Below are positions 27,732 through 38,600 of a stretch of 64,000 bases of DNA, piece by piece. This DNA is from Variovorax gracilis (lineage in GTDB: Bacteria; Pseudomonadota; Gammaproteobacteria; Burkholderiales; Burkholderiaceae_C), in the NCBI RefSeq assembly GCF_030317115.1, contig NZ_JASZYF010000003.1:124001-188000 (forward strand), read 5' to 3'. Below the pieces are notes generated by a model. That model was given only the letters and a program-made list of their open reading frames with translations, was not told where the DNA came from and did not search any database. A program made the position numbers and the translations under genes. Position 1 is the stretch's first letter, and each line of letters begins with the position of its first letter.

Positions 27732-27816
27732 CAGGCCTCCCGCCGGGCCGCCCCAAGGGAGGCCTGCGCCCCGTCGGGGGGCAGCGAATACACGAAGTGA
27801 TGAGCGTGGGGGCAGT
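27732..27816 (-). repeat. Intergenic structured repeat, variant copy E (reverse orientation)
   Basis: On the minus strand this segment reads GCCCCCACGCTCATCACTTCGTGTA, then a CCCCCC/GGGG pair and GGGGCGGCCCGGCGGG. It shares the CACTTCGTGT block and the C-run/G-run hairpin with the other copies. It ends instead in an AGGCCTCCC/GGGAGGCCT inverted repeat. It occupies the upstream region of lolC, between lolC and the divergent RpfE-like gene. Confidence 0.55.
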
Positions 27817-27853
27817 TCATCGCGGCGATTGTGGCATCCCGGACAATAGGCCC

Positions 27854-28822
27854 ATGTCAGCCTTGCCCTCTTCCCGCCATCTCCTGATTCCCTTCGCCGG
27901 CCGTGGTTCGCCCGCTTGCCGCGAGGCGCTGGCGGGATTGCGCCTGCCGAAGCTCGAAGCCCTGCTCTCCCGGCTGACGCTGATCCACGAGGACATGCAG
28001 GAAGACAGCACCCTTTCGCCGCCGCACGAGCGAGCGCTGGCCGAAGCCCTCGGCATCGCGGCTGCAGACGGTTGCATCCCCTGGGCGGCTCTGGACGCAA
28101 GGCAGGCGGGCCTGCCGTCGACCGAGGACGGCGCCAGCTGGGGCATGGCGACCCTGTGCCACTGGCACGTGGGCATCGACGACGTGGTGCTGGGCGACCC
28201 GGCCGCGATCGAGATCGACGCGGCCGAATCCGCCGCGCTGCTGGCGGCCGCGCACCCCTTTTTCGAGGAAGACGGCATCGCGCTGCACGCATCGACCACG
28301 CCGGGCCGCTGGCTGGCAAGCGGCAAGATATTCGCGGACTTGCCGACGGCATCGATCGACCGCGCCGTCGGCTTCCCGATTTCGCAGTGGTCGCCCTTGT
28401 CCGATGCGGCGCGGCCCCTGCGCAGGCTTCAGAACGAGATGCAGATGCTGCTCTATACGGAAAGAGTGAACGATGCGCGCACCGCGCGGGGCGTACCACC
28501 GATCAATTCCTTCTGGCTCAGCGGCACGGGGCGGCTGCCGGCTTCCTTCGCGCCGAGCCATCCCGCACCGATCGTCGCCGACGCGCTGCGCACGCCCGCC
28601 TTGCGCGATGACGGCGCAGGATGGGCATCCGCATGGCGGGCGATCGATGCCGGTCCGGTGGCGGAACTGCTCGACGAGTACACGCGCGGCGCCGATGTCA
28701 CCCTCACGCTGTGCGGCGACCGCGGCGCGCGGCGCTTTGGCGTGCAGTCGCGCGGCATGGTGCAGTGGGCCCGGAGCCTGTTGAACCGGCCGGGCGCGGC
28801 CATCGCGCTGGAGGCGCTGTGA
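27854..28822 (+). CDS. RpfE-type/phosphoglycerate mutase-like protein upstream of recJ
   Basis: The 322-residue soluble protein has no signal peptide. It resembles the conserved family called regulatory protein RpfE type, often found next to recJ in beta- and gammaproteobacteria and sometimes annotated as phosphoglycerate mutase. Visible features include a His/Trp-rich block CHWHVGIDDVVLGDP, LRRLQNEMQMLLY, and INSFWLSGTGRLP. Its biochemical function is not known to me. It ends two bases before the recJ start, so the two are very likely co-expressed. Confidence 0.68.
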   Translation: MSALPSSRHLLIPFAGRGSPACREALAGLRLPKLEALLSRLTLIHEDMQEDSTLSPPHERALAEALGIAAADGCIPWAALDARQAGLPSTEDGASWGMATLCHWHVGIDDVVLGDPAAIEIDAAESAALLAAAHPFFEEDGIALHASTTPGRWLASGKIFADLPTASIDRAVGFPISQWSPLSDAARPLRRLQNEMQMLLYTERVNDARTARGVPPINSFWLSGTGRLPASFAPSHPAPIVADALRTPALRDDGAGWASAWRAIDAGPVAELLDEYTRGADVTLTLCGDRGARRFGVQSRGMVQWARSLLNRPGAAIALEAL

Positions 28823-28824
28823 CC

Positions 28825-30534
28825 ATGAAGATCGTTGCCCGCGACATCCCCCCGCGCAGCGCCTGGGCGCTCGAACAAGCCGGTGTGCATCCGCTGCTGG
28901 CGCGGCTCTATGCCGCGCGCGGCGTGCTGGGCAAGGAAGAACTCGACGACGGCCTCGCACGCCTGCTGCCGCCGAACACGTTGCGCGGCACGCGCGAGGC
29001 GGCCGTGCTGCTGGCCGATGCGATCCGCGACGACAAGCGCCTGTGCGTCGTCGCCGACTACGACTGCGACGGCGCGACCGCCTGCGCCGTCGCCGTGCGC
29101 GGCCTGCGCCTGCTCGGCGCCAAGCATGCGAGCTACCTCGTGCCCGACCGCGTGACCGATGGCTACGGGCTCACGCCGCCCATCGCCGAGCGCGTAGCGG
29201 ACAGTGGCGCCGACATGCTCATCACGGTGGACAACGGCATCGCAAGCGTCGATGGCGTCGCTGCGGCCAAGGCGCGGAACCTGTCGGTGCTGGTGACCGA
29301 CCACCACCTTCCGGGCCCGTCGCTGCCCGAAGCCGACGTGCTCGTGAATCCGAACCAGCCCGGCTGTGACTTCGAAAGCAAGAGCATCGCCGGTGTCGGC
29401 GTGATGTTCTACGTGCTGCTCGCGCTGCGCTCCGAACTGCGGGCGCGCGGTGTGTTCGACGTGGCGACCCAACCCAAGCTCGATACCTTGCTACCCCTGG
29501 TCGCGCTCGGCACCGTGGCCGACGTGGTCCGGCTCGACGCCAACAACCGCCGGCTGGTTGCACAGGGCCTGCGCCGCATCCGCACCGGCGCTATGCCTGC
29601 CGGCATCGCGGCCCTCTTCAAGGCGGCGGGCCGGAACGCAGCATCGGCGACCACCTTCGACTTCGGCTTTGCACTCGGCCCGCGCATCAACGCAGCCGGA
29701 CGTCTTGCCGACATGACGCTCGGCATCGAATGCCTGCTGACCGACGACGGCAGCCGCGCGGACGAACTCGCGCGCACGCTCGACGGCATCAACCGCGAAC
29801 GGCGCGACATCGAAGGCGGCATGCGCGACAAGGCGCTGATGCTCGCCGAATCGCTCTTCGACGACACCCAGGCGCCGCCCGCAGCCATCAGCGTGTTCGG
29901 CGTGGACTTCCATGAAGGCGTGGTCGGCATCGTCGCTTCGCGCATCAAGGAACGCTTCCACCGCCCGACCTTCGTCTTCGCGGCCAGCGGCGCCGACGGC
30001 AAGTCGCACGAACTCAAGGGCTCGGGCCGCTCGATTCCCGGCTTTCACCTGCGCGATGCGCTCGACCTGGTCGCCAAGCGGCATCCCGGCGTGCTGCTGC
30101 GCTTCGGCGGGCATGCGATGGCGGCCGGCTGCACCGTGGCGCGGGAGCACTTTCCGGCCTTCGAGCAGGCGCTCGCCGAAGTAGCGCAGGAGTGGCTCGA
30201 CGCCGCCACACTGACGCGCCGGCTGGACACCGACGGCCCGCTCGCACCCGAATACCTGCGCGTGGATCTGGTCGATACGCTGCATCGCGAGGTGTGGGGC
30301 CAGGGCTTCGCGCCGCCGACCTTCAGCGAGGAAGTGGAAGTGGTGTCGCAGCGCCTCGTCGGCGAGAAGCACCTGGCGCTGAAGCTCAAGCACCGCGGCA
30401 AGCCGGTGGACGGCATCTGGTTCGGCCACACCGAGCCGCTGCCGCCCAAGGTGGTGATCGCCTACCGGCTCGATGCGGACGAATGGCAGGGCGTGCGGCG
30501 CGTCAGGTTCCTGGTAGAGGGCGCGGAAGTCTGA
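28825..30534 (+). CDS. recJ: Single-stranded-DNA-specific exonuclease RecJ
   Basis: The 569-residue 5'-3' ssDNA exonuclease acts in recombination and mismatch repair. It carries the DHH-family motifs: DYDCDG with Asp78, Asp80 and Asp82, VDNGI, and DHH at 159-161. The DHHA1 region has the [13 protein letters not shown] and GGHAMAAG motifs, and a C-terminal OB domain follows. ATG 28825 follows the preceding stop closely. Its last 32 bases overlap the 3' end of convergent metE. Confidence 0.96.
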   Translation: MKIVARDIPPRSAWALEQAGVHPLLARLYAARGVLGKEELDDGLARLLPPNTLRGTREAAVLLADAIRDDKRLCVVADYDCDGATACAVAVRGLRLLGAKHASYLVPDRVTDGYGLTPPIAERVADSGADMLITVDNGIASVDGVAAAKARNLSVLVTDHHLPGPSLPEADVLVNPNQPGCDFESKSIAGVGVMFYVLLALRSELRARGVFDVATQPKLDTLLPLVALGTVADVVRLDANNRRLVAQGLRRIRTGAMPAGIAALFKAAGRNAASATTFDFGFALGPRINAAGRLADMTLGIECLLTDDGSRADELARTLDGINRERRDIEGGMRDKALMLAESLFDDTQAPPAAISVFGVDFHEGVVGIVASRIKERFHRPTFVFAASGADGKSHELKGSGRSIPGFHLRDALDLVAKRHPGVLLRFGGHAMAAGCTVAREHFPAFEQALAEVAQEWLDAATLTRRLDTDGPLAPEYLRVDLVDTLHREVWGQGFAPPTFSEEVEVVSQRLVGEKHLALKLKHRGKPVDGIWFGHTEPLPPKVVIAYRLDADEWQGVRRVRFLVEGAEV

Positions 30535-32839
30535 GCGCCAGTTCGCCGCGCAGGACCTTGGCGGCGGCAACCATGTTGGCCAGCGCGACTTCGGTCTCGG
30601 GCCACCCACGGGTCTTGAGACCGCAGTCGGGGTTGACCCACAAGTTCGACGGCGGCACCACGGCCGCGGCCTTGCGCATGAGCCTCACCATCTCATCGGC
30701 CGTCGGCACGCGCGGCGAGTGAATGTCGTAGACGCCGGGGCCGATCTCGTTCGGATACTTGAAGTCGCCGAACCCGCGCAGCAGTTCCATGTCCGAGCGG
30801 CTGGTCTCGATCGTGATGACGTCGGCATCCATCGCCGCGATCTCGGGAAGGATGTCGTTGAATTCCGAATAGCACATGTGGGTGTGGATCTGGGTTCGAT
30901 CGGCCACACCCGAAGCACTGATGCGGAACGACCGCGTCGCGCCCTCCAGGTAGCTCTTCCAGCGCGAACGCCGGAGCGGCAGCCCCTCGCGGATGGCCGG
31001 TTCGTCGATCTGGATGATGCCGATGCCGGCCTTCTCCAGGTCGACCACCTCGTCGCGAATCGCCCATGCGATCTGTTCCGTCGTGACGCTGCGCGGCTGG
31101 TCGTCGCGCACGAAGGACCACTGCAGGATCGTGACCGGGCCGGTCAGCATGCCCTTCATCGGCAGCTTCGTGAGGCTCTGCGCATACGCGGTCCATTCCA
31201 CGGTCATCGGTTTCGGCCGCGCCACGTCGCCGAAGATCACCGGCGGCTTCACGCAGCGCGATCCGTACGATTGCACCCACCCATTGGCGGTGAAGACAAA
31301 GCCGTCGAGTTGCTCGCCGAAGTACTCGACCATGTCGTTGCGCTCGGCCTCGCCATGCACCAGCACGTCGAGGCCGAGTTCTTCCTGCTTGTGCACGGCA
31401 AGCCTGATCTCCGCTTGCATCTTCCCGCGGTAGCCGCCGGCATCGAGTTCGCCTCGCTTGAAGGCGGCGCGCGCAGCCCGGATCGCGGCGGTCTGGGGGA
31501 AGGATCCGATGGTCGTCGTCGGCATGAGCGGCAGAGCAAGGCGGTCACGTTGCTCTGACTGGCGCTGCGCAAAGGCCGAGACCCGCCTGTCGTCGGTTGC
31601 CACCGCCCTGGCCAGCCGCAATGCGACCTCGGCCCGATGCACACGCGGGCTGCCGCGACGCGCTGCAGTGGCCGCACGCGCTGCGGCCAGTTCGGCTTCG
31701 ACCGATGAGTCTTCGCCGTCCAGTGCGGCACGCAGCACGCGCAACTCGTCCAGCTTCTCGACGGCGAACGCGAGCCAGCTCTTGATTTCCGCGTCGAGCT
31801 TCGTCTCCGACGCCAGGCTGAAGGGCACGTGCAGCAGCGAGCAGGACGGCGCGATCCAGAGTTCTCCCTTGTGTTTGTCGGCAACGGGCTGCAGGCGCTC
31901 GAGCGCCGCAGCCGGATCGGTGCGCCAGATGTTGCGGCCGTCGACGATGCCGACAGACAGCGCCTTGTGCGCGGGCAGCCAGTCCGCCACGCCGGTGAGT
32001 TCCTCGGGCGCACGCACCGCATCGACGTGCAGGCCCGCCACGGGCAACTGGCAGGCGAGACGGAGGTTTTCCGCCAACGGCGAGAAGTAGGTCGCGAGCA
32101 GCAGCTTCGGCGCACTGCGGGCAAGCTGCCAGTAGCTGCGCTCGAAGGCATTGCGCCAGGCATCCGGGAGATCCAATCCCAGGATCGGCTCGTCGATCTG
32201 GACCCATTCGACACCGAGCGATTTCAGCCGCGCCAGCACCTGCTCGTAGACGGGCAGCAGCGCGTCCAGCAAGGTGAACCTGTCGAAACCCGCCTCCTTC
32301 TCCTTGCCGAGCCAGAGAAAGCTCAATGGGCCCAGCAGGACGGCCTTGACCTTGTGACCCAGCTTCTGTGCCTGTGCAACTTCGTCGAAGAGGCGAACCG
32401 AGGCCAGGCCGAAGCGAGTGTTCGCCGTGAACTCGGGCACGAGATAGTGGTAGTTGGTGTCGAACCATTTGGTCATCTCGAGCGCGAAGGTGCCATGCCC
32501 GCCGTGCGTGCAGCCTTCATGGCCGGTCTCGTCGGCCACGCCGCGCGCCATCGTGAAGTAGCGCGCCAGTTCGGCCTCGGCCGCGAAGTCGAATCGCGGC
32601 GGCTCGCAGCCGAGGAGCTGGATGTGATTGGCCACGTGGTCGTAGAACGCAAAGTCGCCGACAGTGACGAAATCCAGCCCGGCATCGCTCTGGGCCTGCC
32701 AGTGGCGGGCGCGCAGATCGGCGCCGACGGCTTCGAGGGCGGCGGTGCCGATCTCGCCACGCCAGTGTTTTTCGAGGGCGAATTTCAGTTCGCGGTGGGC
32801 GCCCATGCGCGGGAATCCGAGGGTGTGGGTACGGGTCAT
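30503..32839 (-). CDS. metE: Cobalamin-independent methionine synthase MetE
   Basis: The 778-residue enzyme transfers a methyl group from 5-methyltetrahydropteroyltri-L-glutamate to homocysteine. The N-terminal barrel begins [17 protein letters not shown]. The catalytic barrel carries the zinc ligands, with His654 and Cys656 in [11 protein letters not shown] and Cys739 in [13 protein letters not shown]. Length is normal for MetE. It is transcribed divergently from metR, the classic arrangement, and a MetR-like site lies between them. No good Shine-Dalgarno precedes the ATG. Its C-terminal codons overlap recJ. Confidence 0.96.
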   Translation of the reverse strand: MTRTHTLGFPRMGAHRELKFALEKHWRGEIGTAALEAVGADLRARHWQAQSDAGLDFVTVGDFAFYDHVANHIQLLGCEPPRFDFAAEAELARYFTMARGVADETGHEGCTHGGHGTFALEMTKWFDTNYHYLVPEFTANTRFGLASVRLFDEVAQAQKLGHKVKAVLLGPLSFLWLGKEKEAGFDRFTLLDALLPVYEQVLARLKSLGVEWVQIDEPILGLDLPDAWRNAFERSYWQLARSAPKLLLATYFSPLAENLRLACQLPVAGLHVDAVRAPEELTGVADWLPAHKALSVGIVDGRNIWRTDPAAALERLQPVADKHKGELWIAPSCSLLHVPFSLASETKLDAEIKSWLAFAVEKLDELRVLRAALDGEDSSVEAELAAARAATAARRGSPRVHRAEVALRLARAVATDDRRVSAFAQRQSEQRDRLALPLMPTTTIGSFPQTAAIRAARAAFKRGELDAGGYRGKMQAEIRLAVHKQEELGLDVLVHGEAERNDMVEYFGEQLDGFVFTANGWVQSYGSRCVKPPVIFGDVARPKPMTVEWTAYAQSLTKLPMKGMLTGPVTILQWSFVRDDQPRSVTTEQIAWAIRDEVVDLEKAGIGIIQIDEPAIREGLPLRRSRWKSYLEGATRSFRISASGVADRTQIHTHMCYSEFNDILPEIAAMDADVITIETSRSDMELLRGFGDFKYPNEIGPGVYDIHSPRVPTADEMVRLMRKAAAVVPPSNLWVNPDCGLKTRGWPETEVALANMVAAAKVLRGELALRLPRPLPGT

Positions 32840-32897
32840 CGCCCGATGATCGCAAGGAGACCGCTATGATTCAAACGAAACATTTTGCGCTTCAACG

Positions 32898-32910
32898 TGA
32901 AATTCATTCA
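32898..32910. promoter_or_regulatory. MetR-type binding site in the metE-metR region
   Basis: TGAAATTCATTCA is an exact match to the MetR consensus TGAA-N5-TTCA. Its last base is the first base of the metR start codon. An inverted TTCA-ACG-TGAA at 32891-32901 overlaps it on the left. This location fits repression of metR together with activation of metE. The consensus is known for enteric MetR; binding here is inferred. Confidence 0.6.
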
Positions 32911-33836
32911 TGACCACCTCCGTCCTTGAGATTCGCCATTTCCGCACCCTGGCTGCATTGCGCGATACCGGCAGCCTGGTTCGGGCCGCCCAGTTGCTCA
33001 ATCTCACGCAGTCGGCGCTGTCGCATCAGATCAAGCTGCTGGAAGACCATTTCGGCTTGGCATTGTTCGAGCGAAAGTCCGTCCCGCCGCAATTCAGCGC
33101 GGCCGGCATGCGCCTGCTCGAACTCGCCGACCGCGCCTTGCCGATGATCGGCGAGGCCGAACGTGACCTGGCGCGCCTGTCGCTGGGCCGGGCGGGACAG
33201 CTCCGCATCGTGGTGGAGTGCCACACCTGCTTTGATTGGCTGATGCCGGCCATGGACGCATTTCGCCAGCGCTGGCCCGAGATCGAGCTGGACATCGTCT
33301 CGGGCTTTCATCCGGACCCCATCGCGCTCGTGCTGCAGGACCGGGCCGACGTCGCCATCGTGTCCGAGCAGGACGCGGACGAGACGGTCGACTATCACCC
33401 GCTTTTCCGCTTCGAGATCGTGGCGCTGGTGGCGAACGATCACCCGCTGAGCTCGAAACCGCACCTGACAGCGCGCCACTTCGCCGACCAGACGCTCATC
33501 ACCTATCCGGTGCCCGACGACATGCTCGACATCGTGCGCCAGGTGCTGCAGCCGGCTGGCGTTTCACCCGCACAGCGCCGGACGACGGAACTGACCGTGG
33601 CCATGCTCCAGTTGGTGGCCAGCGGGCGCGGCATTGCAACGCTTCCGCTCTGGGCCGTGCAGGGCTATCTCGATCGGGGCTACATCACGGCGCGGCGCGT
33701 AGGCAAGAGCGGTCTGACCGGTGAATTGCACATGGCGTGTTCCGCGTCGACATCGCGCCAGGCCTGGCTGGGGGACTTCGTCCAGATCACGCGCGAGACC
33801 TGCTTCAAGAGCCTGCCCGGCATCGAGTTGCTCTAG
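32910..33836 (+). CDS. metR: LysR-type regulator MetR
   Basis: The 308-residue LysR protein has the N-terminal helix-turn-helix in FRTLAALRDTGSLVRAAQLLNLTQSALSHQIKLLE. The C-terminal effector domain follows, with the MetR-like stretch IVVECHTCFDWLMPAMDAFR expected to sense homocysteine. It is divergent from metE with 70 bases between. ATG 32910 has a poor ribosome binding site, but any later start would cut into the DNA-binding domain. Confidence 0.93.
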   Translation: MTTSVLEIRHFRTLAALRDTGSLVRAAQLLNLTQSALSHQIKLLEDHFGLALFERKSVPPQFSAAGMRLLELADRALPMIGEAERDLARLSLGRAGQLRIVVECHTCFDWLMPAMDAFRQRWPEIELDIVSGFHPDPIALVLQDRADVAIVSEQDADETVDYHPLFRFEIVALVANDHPLSSKPHLTARHFADQTLITYPVPDDMLDIVRQVLQPAGVSPAQRRTTELTVAMLQLVASGRGIATLPLWAVQGYLDRGYITARRVGKSGLTGELHMACSASTSRQAWLGDFVQITRETCFKSLPGIELL

Positions 33837-33857
33837 CGGCTTGCCCGCGCTGGCCCT

Positions 33858-34529
33858 TCAAGGTGCCTTGAATTCGTGATTGAGCCCGATCACGTACACC
33901 CTCGGGCTGCCCACCACATCGCTGCGTGCGGCGGTCACGTCGACGCTGATCAACGGCGTGATGCTGTATCGCGCACCGACGCGTGATGTCCAGAAGCCGA
34001 AGGCGCGGAAGCGCTCGAACATCAGGCTCCATTTGTCGTTCAACGCAAACTCGCCCTGAAGCCCGCCTCGCCCGGTGCGCTCGCCAGTCACCGTCGACCA
34101 GTCGGCGCCGATGTTGGCGTGGATCCACAGGCTGTCGAACGCACGCCAACTCACCGGCAGCACGACCTGGCCGCCGGTGTAGCCGCCGTGCGTGACATCG
34201 GCACTCAGGCCCACGGACACGGCAGCGGCAAGCCTTGACTCGGCACCCTGCCCGAACCAGGTCCATTTGACCTGCGGCCCGAGCACGACGCCATACAACT
34301 GCGGCACCGAATAGCGATCGATGTTGACGCTCAGCTCGACCGGGCCTACCCGGCAGGCGGGCCCGAGGTGAATGTCCGTGACGGGCTCGGAGCCAAATCG
34401 CCCGTACCAGGCCTCGTACTGGCATTGACCGGGATCCAGCGTGAAGGCGTCGTCGACGTCGAAGTGCCCCCCCGCACTCGCGTTGAGCGCGATCAGCCAC
34501 AGCGGGAGGGGGACGACGTGTCGACGCAT
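33858..34529 (-). CDS. Exported beta-barrel-like hypothetical protein
   Basis: The 223-residue protein has a signal peptide (HVVPLPLWLIALNASAG). The mature part contains alternating hydrophobic/polar strands with many Gly and aromatic residues, and it ends in PRVYVIGLNHEFKAP, a C-terminal strand pattern of outer-membrane barrels. Two Cys (QCQY and PACRV) could form a disulfide near the N-terminus. I do not recognise a characterised family. It stands alone between metR (convergent) and the response-regulator gene. Confidence 0.6.
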   Translation of the reverse strand: MRRHVVPLPLWLIALNASAGGHFDVDDAFTLDPGQCQYEAWYGRFGSEPVTDIHLGPACRVGPVELSVNIDRYSVPQLYGVVLGPQVKWTWFGQGAESRLAAAVSVGLSADVTHGGYTGGQVVLPVSWRAFDSLWIHANIGADWSTVTGERTGRGGLQGEFALNDKWSLMFERFRAFGFWTSRVGARYSITPLISVDVTAARSDVVGSPRVYVIGLNHEFKAP

Positions 34530-34604
34530 GGCGGCGGATTCTAGAAGCCGCGCATGTCGGCTTCGCGGCCATCATGCGCCCGCCGCGTCCCGCCGGCTAC
34601 AACT

Positions 34605-35612
34605 TCAGATCTCGAACTGCGGCTGCAACTCGCGGATGCGCTTCATGGCCACGCCGGCGGCGGCGGTGCGCGTCTCGACGCCGAGCTTGACGTACACGCG
34701 CTCCAGGTGCTTCTTCGCGGTCGCGGGACTGCTGCCCAGGATCTCGCCGATGTCCTTGTTGGTCTTGCCCTTGACGACCCAGTAGAGCACCTCGGCCTCG
34801 CGCGCGGTGAGCTTGAGGCTCAGGCTCATGACTTCGATGACCGCGGTGTCGGACACCTCGCGCATGATGATCAGCCAGTCGTCGCCATCGTCATCATGGC
34901 CGGTCTGCTGGTGCAGCCGCACGTTGAGGCTGGTCGCGCCCTGCTCGATGGTCAGTACGGGCGGCTCGATCTGGCGCTGTTGCGCATCCGGCAGATGCAC
35001 GCGCAGCCATTCGAGCACGGCGGGCGGCGTCACCGGCGCACTGGTGCCGCAATAGCGCAGCAACAGGTCGCGCGCGAGCACGGTCTGCCAGATCAGCTTG
35101 CCTTCGGGCATGCGCACGGTGAAGCTCGCATAGCCGAAGGCATCGAGCGCATTGCGCGCCTGGCCGGCTTGCTGCGCCTCCTGGCGCGCGCGGCGGGCGC
35201 CTTGCAGGTGCACGTTCATGCGTGCCAGCACTTCCTTGGGCTTGATCGGCTTGGTGACGTAGTCCACGCCGCCGGCTTCGAGCGCGGCGACGAGGTGCTC
35301 GGTCTCGGTCAGGCCGGTCATGAAGACGATCGGGATGTGCGTGGTCGCGGCGTCGGCCTTGAGCCGCCGCGCGACTTCGAAGCCGTCGATGCCCGGCATC
35401 ATCGCGTCGAGCAGCACGATGTCGGGCCGGGCCTGCGCGGCGCGCTGCAGCGCCTGCTCGCCGCTGGTGGCGACGAGCACGGTGTAGCCAGACTCGTCCA
35501 GCGCGTCGTGCAGCACGGCGAGGTTGTCGGGCACGTCGTCGACGATCAGCACGAGGTCGCTGTTGCCCCCACTGCCGCGCAGGGTGTTGACGAGTGGCGT
35601 GGCTGTGCTCAT
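34605..35612 (-). CDS. Two-component response regulator, receiver plus LuxR-type HTH
   Basis: The 335-residue regulator has an N-terminal receiver domain (VLIVDDVPDN, phospho-acceptor Asp69 in VLLDAMMPG, conserved Lys in TKPIKP). A middle region of about 120 residues of unclear type follows. The C-terminal LuxR/GerE helix-turn-helix is at about 268-325, with LTAREAEVLYWVVKGKTNKDIGEIL. ATG 35612 overlaps the kinase stop (ATGA), so it is almost certainly the partner of the upstream hybrid kinase. The operon lies divergent to urease, a plausible target. Confidence 0.9.
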   Translation of the reverse strand: MSTATPLVNTLRGSGGNSDLVLIVDDVPDNLAVLHDALDESGYTVLVATSGEQALQRAAQARPDIVLLDAMMPGIDGFEVARRLKADAATTHIPIVFMTGLTETEHLVAALEAGGVDYVTKPIKPKEVLARMNVHLQGARRARQEAQQAGQARNALDAFGYASFTVRMPEGKLIWQTVLARDLLLRYCGTSAPVTPPAVLEWLRVHLPDAQQRQIEPPVLTIEQGATSLNVRLHQQTGHDDDGDDWLIIMREVSDTAVIEVMSLSLKLTAREAEVLYWVVKGKTNKDIGEILGSSPATAKKHLERVYVKLGVETRTAAAGVAMKRIRELQPQFEI

Positions 35613-38600
35613 GGCGTACCCACGGGCGCCAGGGCGCGGCTCATCGCCTCGAACTGGAATTGCCGCGCCAATGCGCGCTGCGTTGAAGTCCATGCCGCGC
35701 ATTCGGGCTGCGCTGCGTCGATCGCGTCGAGCTGGTTCATGATTCCCCGAAAGTAACCGAGGCTCACCGCCTCCTCGAGCGCGCGGAGGCGCTCGGCCGA
35801 AGGCAGCACAACGGCCGATGGTGCGGACACCAACGGCGCCGCGACCTGGTCGTTCCAGCGGAGTTCGAGCCGTCGCTCCAGCCAGTCGAGCAGTTCGCTG
35901 TGGCGCACCGGCTTGACGAAGAAGTCCTCCGGCGTGATGCCGACGTCGTTGTCCAGCCGCTTGTCGAAGGCATTGGCCGACACGATCGCGACTGCGGCGT
36001 TGGCAAGCCCGAGAGCGCGCGAACGGCGGATGGTTTCCCAGCCGTCGATGCCCGGCATCGCAAGGTCGACGAACATCGCGTCGGGCCGCCAGCCCGCCGC
36101 AATCAGGTCGAGTGCATCGTGGCCGCTCGCGGCCGTGCGCAGTTCGAAGCCCAGGGGCGACAGCACGTGTGAAAGCAAGTCGCGATCGGCCTCCTCGTTG
36201 TCGACCACCAGCAGCCGTCGGCGCGTGCCTTCGTAGCCGCGCCGCACGCGCACGACGGGTGCCGCCACCCGACGCACACTCGCGGCCTGCACCTCGTGCA
36301 GATGCGGCAGAAAGAGACGCAGGCGAAACACCGAGCCCACGCCGGGCGTGCTTTTCACGGTCATCTCGCCACCCATCAGGTCGATGAGCATCTTCGCGAT
36401 CGTGAGCCCGAGGCCCGCACCCGGCGCCGCGGGGCCGGCGGTCGCGCCACGCGCGAAGGGCTCGAAGATGCGGCCCAGCTCCTCTGCCGACATGCCGGGC
36501 CCGGTGTCCTCGATCTCGATCGCCGCGAACTCGCGCGCATAGCGCAGGCGCAGCGTGACCTGCCCCACTGCAGTGAACTTGATCGCGTTGCCCAGCAGGT
36601 TGATGAGGATCTGCCGCACCCGCTTCTCGTCGGCGCGTACCAGTTCCGGCAAGGTGCCGGTGGGCTCGAAGCGGAAGGCCAGGCCCTTGTCCTCGGCCTG
36701 CAGCTCGAACATGTCGGCCAGCTCGCTCATCACTTCCGCGAACTGCATCGGCTTGGCAATGAGCGTCAGCTTGCCAGCTTCGATGTGGGCGATATCGAGC
36801 GTGCCTTCGATCAGCGAAAGCAGATGCTCGCCGCCCCGCTTGATGACCGCGACCGCCTGCCGGCGGTGCGGCGGCACGGCGGCGTCCTCGCCCATGAGCT
36901 GCGCATAGCCCAGGATGCTGTTGAGCGGCGTGCGCAGTTCGTGGCTGATGGCGCTGATGTAGCGACTCTTGGCCTGGTTGGCCTGGTCCGCCTGCTCGCG
37001 CGCCTGGTCGGCGGTCTGCTTGGCGGCTTGCAAGGCGCGATCGGTCTCGCGGTGCAGCTCGATCTCGCGCACCAGCAAGTGCGTCTGGCGGTTCGACTCT
37101 TCCTGCGCGACCTTGCGGCTCTGGTGGGCGAGCACCAGCCACCAGGCGACGATGCCGGCGATCACCAGCAGCGCCATGTAGGCCTTGAGGAAGCCCGAGC
37201 GCAGCGACGCAGGCCGCAGGTCCGCCAGCGCAGCTTCGGTCAGCACGGTTTCGCCGAGCGCGCGAAGTTCCTGCTGGTAGAGCACCCCGAAGACGGCAGC
37301 GAGCAGAGGCACGACGATCAGCATCAGCAGCAGGAAGTGGCCGAGGCCGGTGTCGAGGTACGGCCACACGCGGCGCGGCAGCAGCCAGCGCAAGGCGCCC
37401 GACCATTGCGCCGACAGGCTTGCCTGCGGCTTGCACAAGTCGCCGCAGCGCGCGTCGAGCGTGCAGCACAGCGAGCAGATCGGCCCCTGGTAGGCGGGGC
37501 AGTGCGCCATGTCCGGGCCTTCATACTCTCGCTCGCAGATGGCGCAGCGCTGCGTACTGAGCCGGCGGTAGCTGCCGGCATCCGATTCGACGCGTGCCCA
37601 GCGCACCGCCGAGCGGCGGGCGGCCGGTGCGAACGGGGCGGCACCGCGTTCGTCGGAGACGCGGGCGATGTAGTACTTGCCCCGCGTGGCCCAGGCGATC
37701 AGCGGCGCGGTGACGAAGGCCGTGCCCAGGGCGATCAGCGCCGAGAAGGCCTGCGCCAGCGGCCCGAACACGCCGAGGTGCGCGGTGATGGACAGTCCGG
37801 AGGCCAGCGCCATCGCGCCGACACCGACCGGGTTGATGTCCCACAGGTGCGCCCGCTTGAATTCGATGCCGGGCGGCGAGAGGCCCAGCGGCTTGTTGAT
37901 GACCAGGTCGGCCACCACCGCCATCATCCAGGCGATGGCGATGTTGGCGTAGAGACCGAGCACGTCGCCCAGCGCCTCGAACACGTTCATCTCCATCAGC
38001 ATGAAGGCGATGAGCGCGTTGAACACCACCCACACCACGCGGCCCGGGTGGCTGTGCGTCACGCGCGAGAAGAAGTTGCTCCATGCGAGCGAGCCGGCGT
38101 ACGCATTGGTGACGTTGATCTTGAGCTGCGAGATCACCACGAACACCGCCGTCGCCACGACCGCCCAGCCGTAGTTGGGGAAGACGTACTCGTACGCGGC
38201 GAGGTACATCTGGTTCGGATCGACGGCGCGCTCGGGCGGCACCATGTGGCTGATCGCCAGGTAGGCCAGCAGCGCGCCGCCCAGCATCTTGAGCACGCCG
38301 AGCACCACCCAGCCCGGCCCGCCCATGAGCACGCCAGCCCACCAGCGCCCCCGATTGGAGGCGGTGCGCGCCGGCATGAAGCGCAGGTAGTCGGCCTGCT
38401 CGCCCATCTGGGTGATCAGCGCGATGCCGACCGTGAGCGCAGCACCAAAGAGGTGCAAGTCGAAGCCGATTGATGCCGCCTTGACACCGACATAGTGCGA
38501 GATGCCAGAGAACGCACCAGGATCGCGCGCGAGCACATACCCGAATGGCACGACCAGCATCAGCAGCCAGATTGGCTGCGTCCAGAGCTGCAACCGGCTG

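Noticed and set aside
26475..28499. A 674-codon minus-strand frame extending lolC upstream
   Set aside because: The extra N-terminal part is Arg/Pro-rich, runs through a repeat copy and opposite the RpfE-like gene; the LolC family start is at 27731.
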